64,000 nt of DNA from Arthrobacter horti. GTDB taxonomy: Bacteria > Actinomycetota > Actinomycetes > Actinomycetales > Micrococcaceae. Made by a program: the position numbers and the translations under genes. The DNA lies in contig NZ_JAVALS010000002.1 in NCBI RefSeq assembly GCF_030731045.1, positions 248,001 to 312,000 of the forward strand, read 5' to 3'. Under the pieces are notes generated by a model. The model saw only the letters and a program-made list of their open reading frames with translations. It searched no databases and was not told the origin of the DNA. Positions 26,169-36,213 of this stretch are shown here, piece after piece; positions within the stretch are counted from its first letter, which is position 1; each line of letters opens with the position of its first letter.

Positions 26169-26779
26169 GAACTGTGCAGCCGAAGACGACGCTGACTCAG
26201 CAGGAAGAGCACCTGTTCAGGGTGCTCAGCAGTGAGCGCTTTCTGAAGATGGAGGGCTTGGGCAACGAGGTCGCCCACTTCATCTACGACTACGACCCGG
26301 CGTGGGCGCTCGATGTCGCTCAGGCGAAGAAGCGCATCAAGACCAAGCTCGACACCGAGCTGGGCATCAAGGTCTTCGAGATCAATCTCTACGAGCTGTG
26401 CGTCGACCTCCTCAAGCAACGCAACGTCTGGGACCGCGTACTGGCGGCCGAGCCGGCGATGGACAAACCAGACTTTCTCAAGTTGCTCCAGAACATGCTG
26501 GACCCCCAAACGCATCTCGCGCCGGCCATCAAGGCGCGGATCGAGGCGGAGTCGTTCCAGATCCTGTTCCTCACCGGCATCGGCGAGGTGTTCCCGTTCG
26601 TACGTTCGCACACCGTCCTCAACAACCTTCAGACCGTCGTCTCCGACAAGCCGATGCTGATGTTCTTCCCGGGACGTTATGAAGTCTCGGCGACGCAGGG
26701 ATCCGCCCTTGTCCTGTTCGGGCTGCTCAAGGACGACTCCTTCTACCGCGCGAAGCGAATCCTCGACCAGGAGGCATGA
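26165..26779 (+). CDS. brxB: BREX protein BrxB (DUF1788)
   Basis: 204 residues from a GTG that overlaps the brxA stop. Typical DUF1788 segments are HFIYDYDPAWALDVAQAKKR near residue 38, ILFLTGIGEVFPFVRSHTVL near residue 140 and a C-terminal MLMFFPGRYE. Its biochemical role in BREX is not settled; it is a required core gene in the type 1 operon. brxC starts 4 bases downstream. Confidence 0.93.
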   Translation: MRTVQPKTTLTQQEEHLFRVLSSERFLKMEGLGNEVAHFIYDYDPAWALDVAQAKKRIKTKLDTELGIKVFEINLYELCVDLLKQRNVWDRVLAAEPAMDKPDFLKLLQNMLDPQTHLAPAIKARIEAESFQILFLTGIGEVFPFVRSHTVLNNLQTVVSDKPMLMFFPGRYEVSATQGSALVLFGLLKDDSFYRAKRILDQEA

Positions 26780-26783
26780 CCCG

Positions 26784-29700
26784 ATGAAACTCAGCGAGAT
26801 CTTTCTCAAAGACGTCACCCGATCGATCGAGGGCGTCGTCAAGGCCGACGATGTCGATCACCTTGGCATCGAGGTCGAGGAGTATGTCTTCACGAACGAC
26901 GCTGCCAAGGGTGTCGCCCCGCTGCTGGAGGAGTACACCAACTACACCAACGCCAACGGCGTCTGGATCTCTGGCTTCTTCGGCTCCGGTAAATCGCACC
27001 TCCTCAAGATGCTCGCTCACTTGCTGGGCGACGTCGACGGACAGGCCTTTCCGCGCTCGGACGTGAGCGAAAGCTTCCTGGCCAAGACCGACGACGCCAT
27101 GCTCATCGCATCGCTCAAGAAGGCCGCCGCCATCCCGGCGAAGAGCCTGCTCTTCAACATCGATCAGAAAGCGACCCTGATCTCAAAGGACCAGACGGAC
27201 GCACTCCTCAAGGTCTTCGTGAAGGTCTTCGATGAGAGCCGCGGCTACTTCGGCAACGACGGAGCCGTGGCGCGCTTCGAGGAACATCTCGACGAACGTG
27301 GCCAGTATGAGGCCTTCAAGATCGCTTTCGAGAAGCATGCAGGCATCAACTGGGCGCAGGGACGCGAACAGACCGCGCTTGAAAGCCACAACATCGACAA
27401 GGCGTTCGCCGACGTCAACGGCGAATCGAACCCCGGGATCATCGCTCAGTACCAGAAGTCGTACGCGGTCTCGATCGAGGACTTCGCCACTTCCGTGAAG
27501 GCGTGGATCGACAAGCAGGAGCCGGGGTTCCGCCTCAACTTCTTCGTCGACGAGGTCGGTCAGTTCATCGCCGACGACGTCAAGCTGATGCTCAACCTTC
27601 AGACGATCGCCGAGTCCCTCAACACGAAGTGCAAGGGCCGGTCGTGGGTCTTCGTCACCTCACAGGAGGATATGGACAAGGTCATCGGGGACCAGACCAA
27701 GCAGCAAGGCAATGACTTCTCCAAGATCCAGGCCCGGTTCAGCGCGAAGGTAAAGCTCACAAGCCAGGATGTTGAGGAGGTCATCAGCAAGCGCCTCCTG
27801 GAAAAGAACGATGCAGGGGCTGCCGAGCTGATGGCGATCCACGCCCAGGAGAGTGCGAACTTCAAGACCATTTTCGACTTCGTGGACGGTGCCAAGACCT
27901 ACCGCAACTACGTCGACGGCGGCCGCTTCATCAGCACGTATCCGTTCGTGACGTACCAGATCCCGATGTTCCAGGCCGCGATCGAGGGCCTCTCCGCCCA
28001 CAACATGTTTGAGGGCAAGAACAGCTCCGTCGGGGAACGGTCGATGCTCGGCGTGGTTCAGGAGGTCGCCAAGCGCATCGGCGCTGAGCAGGTCGGTTAT
28101 CTCGCCACCTTCGACCAGATGTTCGCCGGGATCAGCGCGGCGCTGAAGTCCGCGGCCCAGAGTGCCATCCTTCAGGCTGAGAAGCACCTTCCTGACCCGG
28201 GATCGGACATCACGATCCTTGCCAACCGCCTGCTGAAGGCCCTGTTCCTGGTCAAATACGTCGACACCTTCAAGGCCACGCCCCGTAACCTCACTGTGCT
28301 CGTTTACGACCGCTTCGGTCTCGACCTCAACGCGCTGGGCAAGCAGGTGCAGGAGGCGCTCAACCTGCTGGAAACGCAGTCGTACGTGCAGCGCAACGGC
28401 AACATCTATGAGTACCTCACCAACGAGGAGCAGGAAGTTGAGAAGGAGATCAAGTCAGTCGACGTCGACTCTTCCGAAGTCTCCAGCAAGCTGTTCAAAT
28501 ACCTCTCATCCGACATCCTCAAGACGAACAAGCTCAAGTACGCGAAGAACGGTCAGGACTTCCACTTCGGCTACAAGCTCGACGACATCGTCCACGGCAA
28601 CCAGCGCGAGCTGACCATTCACTTCATCACGCCAGAGACGAACTACACCGACACTGAGATCGCCGCTCAGAGCATGGGCAAGGACGAACTGCGCGTCTTT
28701 CTCGGCCGTGACAAGCGGCTGCTGGCGGACCTGCGGCTGCTTCTCAAGACCGAGAAGTACACCAAGCAGCACACTAACTCGGGTGTTACGCCCTCGATGC
28801 AGACAATTCTGCAGTCGAAGCAGATGCTCAACACCGAGCGCGAAAAGGAGCTCATCGAGCGCCTCCGTCAAGCTGTCGGCAAGGCGCAAATGATCATCAA
28901 TGCTGCAGAGATCACGTCCAGCTCCCAGGACGCGGTAACCCGGGTCTCCGAAGGGTTCCAAGAACTCGTCAACCGGACTTACACGAGCCTCAGCTTGCTG
29001 GACGGGAAAGCCTACGCAGAGCAGCAGGTCGCTGCTGCGGTCCAGAACGACCAGGGCCTGTTCAACGCGGGCGAACTGAGCGCTCTCAGCTCGCCCGGCC
29101 AGGAGATGGAGTCCTGGATCCTCACTCAGACGGGGCTCGGCGAGCACGTGACGATCGAGAAGATCGTCGACCGCTTCGAGTCCAAACCCTACGGCTGGGG
29201 CCTTGGCTCCATTGAGGTTGTGCTGGGCTGGCTGGTCGGCAACGGCAAGATCGCCCTCACCGTCGGTTCCAACCAGGTGGCGCGCACCGAAGCGGCCGCC
29301 CTCATCCGCAACACGGCTAAGCACCAGTACACCGTCGTCGCGCCGCAGAAGGCATACGACGCCACGAAGGTTGCAGCATTCAAGAAGTTTTGTACGGACT
29401 TCTTCGACGACGGTGCCGTACCGAGCGACTCAACCGAGCTGGCCCAATTCGGCAAGGAGAAGCTCGCCGCCAAGCGCGATGAGCTCAACGCGCTCGTCAG
29501 CAGCAGCCGATATCCGTTCGTCGGCCAGCTCTCAGGCGTCGTCACCCAGCTGGATCAACTCGTCGGCAAGCCTATCGACTGGTACCTCAGCGACTTCGAC
29601 GGGGCCGATGAACTGATCGAGGCCAAGGAGGAGCTGATCGATCCGATCAAGTCCTTCCTCAACGGCCAGCAGGCCAAGATCTTCGATGAGGCGGATGCCC

Positions 29701-30254
29701 TCCTGAAGGCCAACAGCGGAAACCTCAGCTATCTCCCGGCCGGAAGCACCGGCACAGTGGAGGCGCTCCTTGCGGACCCGAACGCGTTCCGCGGCAACAA
29801 GATGAACCAGCTCAAGGTGGCGGTGGACACGCTCCGCGGCCTGATCGAGAGCAAGGTCAGCGAGAGCCGCTCCGCGGTGCGAAGCGGGATTGAGAACAAG
29901 CTGGCGAGCCTTCTGAAGGACTCGATCTATATCAAAGCAACGGCAGAGGCACAGAAGTCGGTGACCGGCAGGGTGGACATGGTGTACGCGAGCCTTGACG
30001 GTGAGCGGCTCATCGCGGTGATCGATCAGACCGGCGCCCACTTTGTCTCCACGATCTATCCGGAGCTTGTCGATGAGCTCGCAGAGTCGGCCAACCCCTC
30101 GGAACCGGTGAAGCCTTCCGTCTCGCTCAGCACCATTGATGTTCCTGGCGGACCCGCATTCATCGAAGACGAGACCGATATGAATCACTATCTGGACGCG
30201 CTGCGCGCCGCACTCGTCGGCACCCTCAACGACGGAAAGCGAATCACGCTCTGA
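26784..30254 (+). CDS. brxC: BREX P-loop ATPase BrxC
   Basis: 1156 residues, the expected size for this large AAA-like protein. Walker A is GFFGSGKSHL with Lys70. FFVDEVGQFI near residue 255 is the Walker B region. The rest is mostly helical with long charged segments. BrxC is essential for BREX and is thought to act in the complex that recognises or blocks phage DNA. The start was set at the ATG after GAGGCATGACCCG; the frame is open upstream into brxB but without homology. It shares one base with the pglX ATG. Confidence 0.95.
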   Translation: MKLSEIFLKDVTRSIEGVVKADDVDHLGIEVEEYVFTNDAAKGVAPLLEEYTNYTNANGVWISGFFGSGKSHLLKMLAHLLGDVDGQAFPRSDVSESFLAKTDDAMLIASLKKAAAIPAKSLLFNIDQKATLISKDQTDALLKVFVKVFDESRGYFGNDGAVARFEEHLDERGQYEAFKIAFEKHAGINWAQGREQTALESHNIDKAFADVNGESNPGIIAQYQKSYAVSIEDFATSVKAWIDKQEPGFRLNFFVDEVGQFIADDVKLMLNLQTIAESLNTKCKGRSWVFVTSQEDMDKVIGDQTKQQGNDFSKIQARFSAKVKLTSQDVEEVISKRLLEKNDAGAAELMAIHAQESANFKTIFDFVDGAKTYRNYVDGGRFISTYPFVTYQIPMFQAAIEGLSAHNMFEGKNSSVGERSMLGVVQEVAKRIGAEQVGYLATFDQMFAGISAALKSAAQSAILQAEKHLPDPGSDITILANRLLKALFLVKYVDTFKATPRNLTVLVYDRFGLDLNALGKQVQEALNLLETQSYVQRNGNIYEYLTNEEQEVEKEIKSVDVDSSEVSSKLFKYLSSDILKTNKLKYAKNGQDFHFGYKLDDIVHGNQRELTIHFITPETNYTDTEIAAQSMGKDELRVFLGRDKRLLADLRLLLKTEKYTKQHTNSGVTPSMQTILQSKQMLNTEREKELIERLRQAVGKAQMIINAAEITSSSQDAVTRVSEGFQELVNRTYTSLSLLDGKAYAEQQVAAAVQNDQGLFNAGELSALSSPGQEMESWILTQTGLGEHVTIEKIVDRFESKPYGWGLGSIEVVLGWLVGNGKIALTVGSNQVARTEAAALIRNTAKHQYTVVAPQKAYDATKVAAFKKFCTDFFDDGAVPSDSTELAQFGKEKLAAKRDELNALVSSSRYPFVGQLSGVVTQLDQLVGKPIDWYLSDFDGADELIEAKEELIDPIKSFLNGQQAKIFDEADALLKANSGNLSYLPAGSTGTVEALLADPNAFRGNKMNQLKVAVDTLRGLIESKVSESRSAVRSGIENKLASLLKDSIYIKATAEAQKSVTGRVDMVYASLDGERLIAVIDQTGAHFVSTIYPELVDELAESANPSEPVKPSVSLSTIDVPGGPAFIEDETDMNHYLDALRAALVGTLNDGKRITL

Positions 30255-33200
30255 TGGAAACCGCACCGCTCAAGTCGTTTGCCACTTCGGCGCGTACTGA
30301 ATTGATCCGTGAAGTGTCTGCACGGATCACCGCCGTCCTCGCTCAAGGCTCTCCCGAGCGCGTGGAGCAGCCCAATGCCGTGTCAGCGCTGGAGCGCGCC
30401 ATCGCAGGTGCCGGTGGTGGTGACAAGGGGAAGGCGCACGTCGCGGATAAGGTCGCCTACACGTGGTTCAACCGCATCATCGCGCTGCGGTTCATGGACG
30501 CCAACAGCTACACCGGGATCAGTGTGGTGTCGCCGGCGGCCGATCAAGTCGGCCAGCCTGAGGTGCTTGCGGCCGCCAAGCGTGGGCAGATCGATCAGCA
30601 GGTGGTCAAGGAGAAGGACGCCGCGACCATCATCGGGTTGCTCAACGGCACCCGTCAGCCGCGCCCCGGAGTCGATGCCCAGGCCGAGGCGTATGCGTTG
30701 CTCCTGGCGGACTACTGCCGTTTCTGGAATGCCGCCATGCCGTTCATGTTCGAGCGCGAGGGCGATTACACCGAGCTGCTCATCCCTGCCAATCTGCTGG
30801 CCGACGACTCTGTGCTCAATCGCTCCGTCGCGGTGCTTACCGAAGCCGTCTGCCAGGACGTCGAAGTCATCGGCTGGCTGTACCAGTTCTACATCTCGGA
30901 GCGGAAGAACGAGGTCTTCGCTGGGTTCAAGAAGAACAAGAAGGCCGGTGCCGACGAGATCCCCGCAGCTACCCAGCTGTTCACCCCGCACTGGATCGTT
31001 CGCTACCTCGTGGAGAACTCTCTCGGGCGACTCTGGATGCTCAACCGTCCGTCGTCGAGCCTGGCGAGCCAGATGGATTACTACATCGCGTCGGCGGACG
31101 AAGAAACCGACTTCCTCAAGATCCGCGGGCCCGAGGAACTCACAGTTATCGACCCGGCCTGTGGCTCGGGACACATGCTCACGTACGCCTTCGACCTCCT
31201 CTACGCAATATACGAAGAAGAGGGGTACGCGCCATCGGAGATCCCCGGCCTGATCCTCACCCACAACCTCTACGGCACCGAGATCGACCCGCGCGCCGGT
31301 GCGCTCGCTGCCTTCGCCCTGACGATGAAAGCAGTCGCCAAGCGCAAGCTCTTCCTCAGAAATCCAGTCGAGCCGAACATCTGCGTACTCGAACCGATCT
31401 CGTTCAGCTCCGAGGAGCTTGAGTACCTCGTGACAAAGGGTGGGGACCGCTGCGCGGAAGAGGAGTTCTGGACCCAGTTCACCGAAGCGGACACGTTAGG
31501 CTCGCTGATCCAACCTGATAAGGATCTGATCGACCGGCTTGCGCGTCACCTTGGGACTATCGACCACGGGGGAGATGTCTACAGAGCCGACGCGATCGAG
31601 TGGGCAGAGCGAACCATTGAACAAGCTACATTCCTTGCTCCGCGGTACGCGGTGGTCGTAGCGAACCCGCCTTACATGGGCAAGAGCAACATGGGGAGTC
31701 TGCTTTCGCGGTACGCAGAGACCAAGTATCCGCGCACCAAGGCTGACTTCTACGGAATGTTTATGCAGCGCGCTTCATCGCTCGTGCGTCCGGGCGGGGC
31801 CTGGGGAATTATTTCACCGCACGGATGGATGTTCCAGTCATCATTCGCGGGTTGGCGTGACGAGTTCTTGCGAGAGAACATCACAGCCACTCTGGTGCAA
31901 TTTGGGCGAGGCGTGTTCGGTTCCGACTGGGCGTCAGCAGCATTCGTCGCGATACATGGGACGCCGAATCCTGAGCAGACGGCCGTCTACCGCAAGCTCT
32001 ACGAGAGGGCGCTGGACGTGCGCTCCCGCGACCTCCTGGAGAAGCTCTTCCTCGATCCGACCTACCAGACATTCACCGTTCGGCAGCAGTCTTTCCTTCA
32101 GATTGGCGGCGCCCCGATTGCCTTCAGCCTGGGGCAACCTGTACTCGATCTGCTTGCTTCGGCGGACCCATTGTCACGACACGCACTGCCACGGCAGGGC
32201 CTGGCGACAGGTGACAACGATCGCTTTCTCCGGCTCTGGTGGGAGGTTTCGAACAATCGCATCTCCCGAACCGCCACGAGCAGTGCGGACGTTTCCGTCG
32301 GGTCGCCTTGGGTGCCCTATCTGAAGGGAGGACCACCGCGTCGGTGGACTGGTAATGACCTCCACGTCATCTTCTGGGCCAACGATGGCTATGCCATCAG
32401 AAACTTCTTCACAGCTGATGGGCGCCAGCGATCGGTATTGAGGAACACAGAGGCTTATTTCCGTCCAGGCATGACATGGTCAACTATTGCCGGCGAGTTC
32501 GCAATGAGAGAGGTAACGGGTGGGGCGATCTTCGACAGTAAGGGCTCTCTCCTGCTTGTCGACGGAGACGACGCCCGCCGTCGATTGCTTGGCTATCTCA
32601 ACTCCAGTCCGGTGAATCACATTATCGCCACGTTGTCGCCGACCCTGGACTTCTCGCAGGGTCCCGTTGGACGCATACCTGTGCCAGAAGGTCTCCTCGA
32701 TCGACCCGACGTTGATGAGGACATCGCCGAGTGTGTCGCAATCTCGAGCGAAGACTGGTCAGCCGACGAGATTGTGCCTAACTTCGCCCCCCGCCTCGGT
32801 GCTTCACCATCTACGGCGCAGCTGAGTGGGCTCGCCGATGAGGTGATGCATAGACAGGCAACTCTGACGTCTCGCATGGCCGCACTCGAGCAAGGTCTCG
32901 ACCAATATTTCGCTGACCTCGCAGGTGGCGTGATCGCCACGTCGACCAAGCGGCCTGTGACGCTCTATGCAGCGGACCTCGTTCAGCAGGGTTGGCCGAG
33001 TGCGTTCGGTGACCTTTGTCGTGACCTCGCGTCGTACGCGGTCGGCTGCATGTTCGGTCGCTACAGCCTCGATGAACCCGGGCTAATTCTCGCGGACCAG
33101 GGTGCAACGTTGCAGGACTACCTCGCGAAGGTGCCAAACCCAACGTTCGCGCCGGACTCGGACAACGTCATCCCAATCGTCGACGGCGACTGGTTCGAGG

Positions 33201-33721
33201 ACGACGTTGTGGGGTTCTTCCGGCGGTTCCTCCGGACGGCCTTCGGCGATCAGCACTTCGAGGAGAACCTTAAGTTCGTCACCGAATCGCTCGGCGTGAA
33301 GAGCCTACGGGACTACTTCATCACCCGGTCTGGGAGGTCGAAGTTCTACGAAGACCACGTCCAGCGGTACAAGAAGCGGCCTATCTACTGGCTCTTCTCC
33401 AGTCCCAAGGGATCGTTCAATGCCCTGATCTACATGCACCGCTACACGCCCTCGACCGTCTCGACGGTCCTGACTTATCTGCGGGAGTACGTGACCAAGC
33501 TGGAGGCGGCCCTCCAGCAGGCGGAGCGCGCTGGAAACGCGAAGGACGCTGATCGCTTCCGCAAAATCCTCGTGGAGCTGAACGAGTACGAGCACGACAC
33601 GCTCTACCCGAAGGCGTCTGAGAATGTCGTCATCGACCTCGACGACGGGGTCAAGGCGAATTACCCGAAGTTCAGTACGGCGCTGAAGAAGATCACCGGC
33701 TTGGAGGCCTCCGGTGACTGA
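30254..33721 (+). CDS. pglX: BREX adenine-specific DNA methyltransferase PglX
   Basis: 1155 residues. The SAM-binding motif is DPACGSGH beginning at Asp300, and the N6-adenine catalytic motif is NPPY at 471-474. The N-terminal 270 residues are helical, and the part after about 530 would be the target-recognition region. PglX methylates host DNA at a non-palindromic site to mark self, and is needed for phage exclusion as well. Composition dips in GC between about 31.6 and 32.7 kb, in the presumed specificity region, suggesting recent exchange there. It overlaps pglZ by 8 bases. Confidence 0.95.
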   Translation: METAPLKSFATSARTELIREVSARITAVLAQGSPERVEQPNAVSALERAIAGAGGGDKGKAHVADKVAYTWFNRIIALRFMDANSYTGISVVSPAADQVGQPEVLAAAKRGQIDQQVVKEKDAATIIGLLNGTRQPRPGVDAQAEAYALLLADYCRFWNAAMPFMFEREGDYTELLIPANLLADDSVLNRSVAVLTEAVCQDVEVIGWLYQFYISERKNEVFAGFKKNKKAGADEIPAATQLFTPHWIVRYLVENSLGRLWMLNRPSSSLASQMDYYIASADEETDFLKIRGPEELTVIDPACGSGHMLTYAFDLLYAIYEEEGYAPSEIPGLILTHNLYGTEIDPRAGALAAFALTMKAVAKRKLFLRNPVEPNICVLEPISFSSEELEYLVTKGGDRCAEEEFWTQFTEADTLGSLIQPDKDLIDRLARHLGTIDHGGDVYRADAIEWAERTIEQATFLAPRYAVVVANPPYMGKSNMGSLLSRYAETKYPRTKADFYGMFMQRASSLVRPGGAWGIISPHGWMFQSSFAGWRDEFLRENITATLVQFGRGVFGSDWASAAFVAIHGTPNPEQTAVYRKLYERALDVRSRDLLEKLFLDPTYQTFTVRQQSFLQIGGAPIAFSLGQPVLDLLASADPLSRHALPRQGLATGDNDRFLRLWWEVSNNRISRTATSSADVSVGSPWVPYLKGGPPRRWTGNDLHVIFWANDGYAIRNFFTADGRQRSVLRNTEAYFRPGMTWSTIAGEFAMREVTGGAIFDSKGSLLLVDGDDARRRLLGYLNSSPVNHIIATLSPTLDFSQGPVGRIPVPEGLLDRPDVDEDIAECVAISSEDWSADEIVPNFAPRLGASPSTAQLSGLADEVMHRQATLTSRMAALEQGLDQYFADLAGGVIATSTKRPVTLYAADLVQQGWPSAFGDLCRDLASYAVGCMFGRYSLDEPGLILADQGATLQDYLAKVPNPTFAPDSDNVIPIVDGDWFEDDVVGFFRRFLRTAFGDQHFEENLKFVTESLGVKSLRDYFITRSGRSKFYEDHVQRYKKRPIYWLFSSPKGSFNALIYMHRYTPSTVSTVLTYLREYVTKLEAALQQAERAGNAKDADRFRKILVELNEYEHDTLYPKASENVVIDLDDGVKANYPKFSTALKKITGLEASGD

Positions 33722-36206
33722 CCTGAACTCCGTCCGAGACGCCCTACTGAGTCGGCTCGCTTCTAAGCGCGTTGTGTTCTGGCATGACACCGCCGGCGAG
33801 TACGACGCTGAGCTCGACGCGCTCGATCTTGACGGCGTTACTGTCGTCCGCGTGCAGGACAACGAATTCGGCGTGAAGTGCACCCTTCTCGCCGACCACG
33901 TCACCAAGCACCTTGTCTACCGCTCGGGCGAAGTCGCACGCGGCACCGGGAACTGGCTGCTTGACCTGGAACTCGCCTATGGCGTCTTCACGGCGGACAA
34001 GACGTCCATGCTCCAGCAGGAGCTCGGCCTTAACGACCCGGCCTTCGCGCCGGTCATCGAGCAGCATCAGAAGTTCTTCACCGCGAACAGCCGAAAGCAA
34101 GCGCTGGAAAAACTCCTGACCGAGGGCGACGACGCCATCCGTCTCCGGGCCAAGATGTGCCAGGTCCTCGTCAAGGCTTCCGGGAACAAGCTGACCGACA
34201 TCACGCGGGAGCTGCTCGCCGAGAATGCTGCGGACAAGTCGGCCAAGTTTGACGACCTGGCCGCGTTCGGACTCGACGGGTTCTTCTGGGAGGGGCTTGC
34301 GAGCATCTACAGGTACCCGAGCAAGACCCCGACGATGGACGACTTCGTCCTGTGGATGTTCAGCCGGGCGATCGAGGACTTCGTCTCCGCCACCCCGGAC
34401 GAGTTCCGCAACATCCGCAGTGACTTCAACAGCCTGCGCTACGACGTCCGCAGCCAGGCCATGATGACGAAGCTCGCCTCGCGCGCAGCCGAGGCACTGG
34501 ACGTCAAGTCCAAGATCGAACATCGCGACTATCGCGACCTCGCCAAGGTCACGATCTTCGAGGAGATCGACCGCAAGGTGATCGTCGACCTCGCTGCCGC
34601 CGTCGCTTCGCAGTCGGTGACGCCGCGCGAGGTCGCCGAGGTCGTGCGCCAGCGACAGGAGAGCCTGTGGCAGGCGAAGTACGCCAAGCTCTACGAAGCC
34701 ATCCAGAGCGCCTCGGACTTGCTGGCTTCCATTGCAGAGCTGCCGAACGCGATCGCCTCGGCTGATCTTGCACTTGAGAAGTACCAGTCTGACTGGTTCC
34801 GCATCGACCAGCAGTACCGTTGGTTCACCTACGCCTACCAGACCGCCGACTTTCAGAAACCCCTCGAAGCGCTCAAGGCCGAGGTCGACAAGCAGTACGC
34901 CAACAAGTATCTCTACGACTTCGGCGGTCGCTGGCAGCAGGCGCTTGAGCCCACGGGCGAGTGGAAGTCTGCAATTCTCGCACCGCAGGCCAGGTTCTTC
35001 GACCGGCACGTCGCTCCCGTGGTCAAGGATGGACGCACCAAGGTCGTCGTCATCATCTCTGACGGCATGCGCTACGAGGTCGCTGACGAACTGGCGTCGA
35101 TGATCCGCAGTGAGGACCGTTTCGAGGCTTCGTTGTCGGCGGTTCTCGGGTCTCTGCCGAGTTATACCCAGCTTGGGATGGCGTCGCTGCTTCCGCAGGC
35201 GACCTTGGAGCTCGATCCGGACGCGCTGCCGGTGTTCGCCGATGGGAAGCCGACGAACGGCACGGCGAACCGGGACAAGATCCTGCAGGCGGTCAACGGC
35301 CACGCGATCGCCGCCGCCGACGTTCTGGCCATGCCGGGCGACGAGTTGCGAGGGCTCTACAAGCAGCACCAGATCTTCTACGTCTACCACGACCGCATCG
35401 ACGCTGCCGGCGACAAGGCAGCAACGGAGCGAACTGTGTTTGAGGCGGCAGAAGAGACCCTCCGCGAGTTGCTCCTGCTCGTCAAGAAGTGGACGAACGC
35501 CAACGCGACGAACATCGTGATCACTGCCGATCACGGCTTCCTCTATCAGGACATTCCACTGGAGACGTCCTACTATGTCTCGGAATCGCCGCAGGGCGAC
35601 GCCGTTACCAAGACGAACCGCCGTTTCGTGCTGGGCAGGGGGCTGAAGCTGTCTCCGTCGTTCATGACTTTCACGTCGGCTCAGGCGGGTCTGATCGGTG
35701 ACATCGACATTCAGATCCCGAAGTCGATCCATCGCATCCCGCAATCCGGTGCCGGGACACGCTACGTCCACGGCGGAGCTTCCCTCCAGGAGATCGTGGT
35801 CCCCGTGGTGACGGTCAACAAGAAGCGCAAGAGCGACACTCGCCCGGTCAATGTCGACCTGATGCCGGAGACGGACAAGATCACCACCGGCCAACTCGCC
35901 GTCAAGCTGCTCCAGCGCGAGGCGGTAACGGACAAGATCCAAGCGCGCCGGGTCCGCCTCGGCCTGTACGTGGGTGACTCGCTGATCTCCGATCAGCCGA
36001 TCCTCACCTTCGACAGCCCATCTGAGGACCAGCGCCAGCGCTACCAGTCGGCGACCCTCTATCTCTCGCAGGATGCCGACGACTTCAACAATCGTCCGGT
36101 CGAACTCAGGCTCGAAGAACCCATCCCGAACACCACACAGTGGAAGTCGTTCTCGAAGGGCACCTACACCATCAAGCGCTCGTTCACGACGGATTTCGAC
36201 TTCTAG
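33714..36206 (+). CDS. pglZ: BREX phosphatase-like protein PglZ (type A)
   Basis: 830 residues from a GTG start. The alkaline-phosphatase-superfamily core shows metal-site motifs VVIISDGMRYEVADEL with Asp450 and ITADHGFLYQD with Asp606-His607. The N-terminal 400 residues are helical, as in other PglZ proteins, and a beta-rich C-terminus follows. PglZ is a signature BREX gene; its metal-dependent hydrolase activity is required but the substrate is debated. The GTG overlaps the pglX stop region, indicating coupled translation. brxL starts 7 bases downstream. Confidence 0.95.
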   Translation: MTDLNSVRDALLSRLASKRVVFWHDTAGEYDAELDALDLDGVTVVRVQDNEFGVKCTLLADHVTKHLVYRSGEVARGTGNWLLDLELAYGVFTADKTSMLQQELGLNDPAFAPVIEQHQKFFTANSRKQALEKLLTEGDDAIRLRAKMCQVLVKASGNKLTDITRELLAENAADKSAKFDDLAAFGLDGFFWEGLASIYRYPSKTPTMDDFVLWMFSRAIEDFVSATPDEFRNIRSDFNSLRYDVRSQAMMTKLASRAAEALDVKSKIEHRDYRDLAKVTIFEEIDRKVIVDLAAAVASQSVTPREVAEVVRQRQESLWQAKYAKLYEAIQSASDLLASIAELPNAIASADLALEKYQSDWFRIDQQYRWFTYAYQTADFQKPLEALKAEVDKQYANKYLYDFGGRWQQALEPTGEWKSAILAPQARFFDRHVAPVVKDGRTKVVVIISDGMRYEVADELASMIRSEDRFEASLSAVLGSLPSYTQLGMASLLPQATLELDPDALPVFADGKPTNGTANRDKILQAVNGHAIAAADVLAMPGDELRGLYKQHQIFYVYHDRIDAAGDKAATERTVFEAAEETLRELLLLVKKWTNANATNIVITADHGFLYQDIPLETSYYVSESPQGDAVTKTNRRFVLGRGLKLSPSFMTFTSAQAGLIGDIDIQIPKSIHRIPQSGAGTRYVHGGASLQEIVVPVVTVNKKRKSDTRPVNVDLMPETDKITTGQLAVKLLQREAVTDKIQARRVRLGLYVGDSLISDQPILTFDSPSEDQRQRYQSATLYLSQDADDFNNRPVELRLEEPIPNTTQWKSFSKGTYTIKRSFTTDFDF

Positions 36207-36213
36207 GAGAGGC

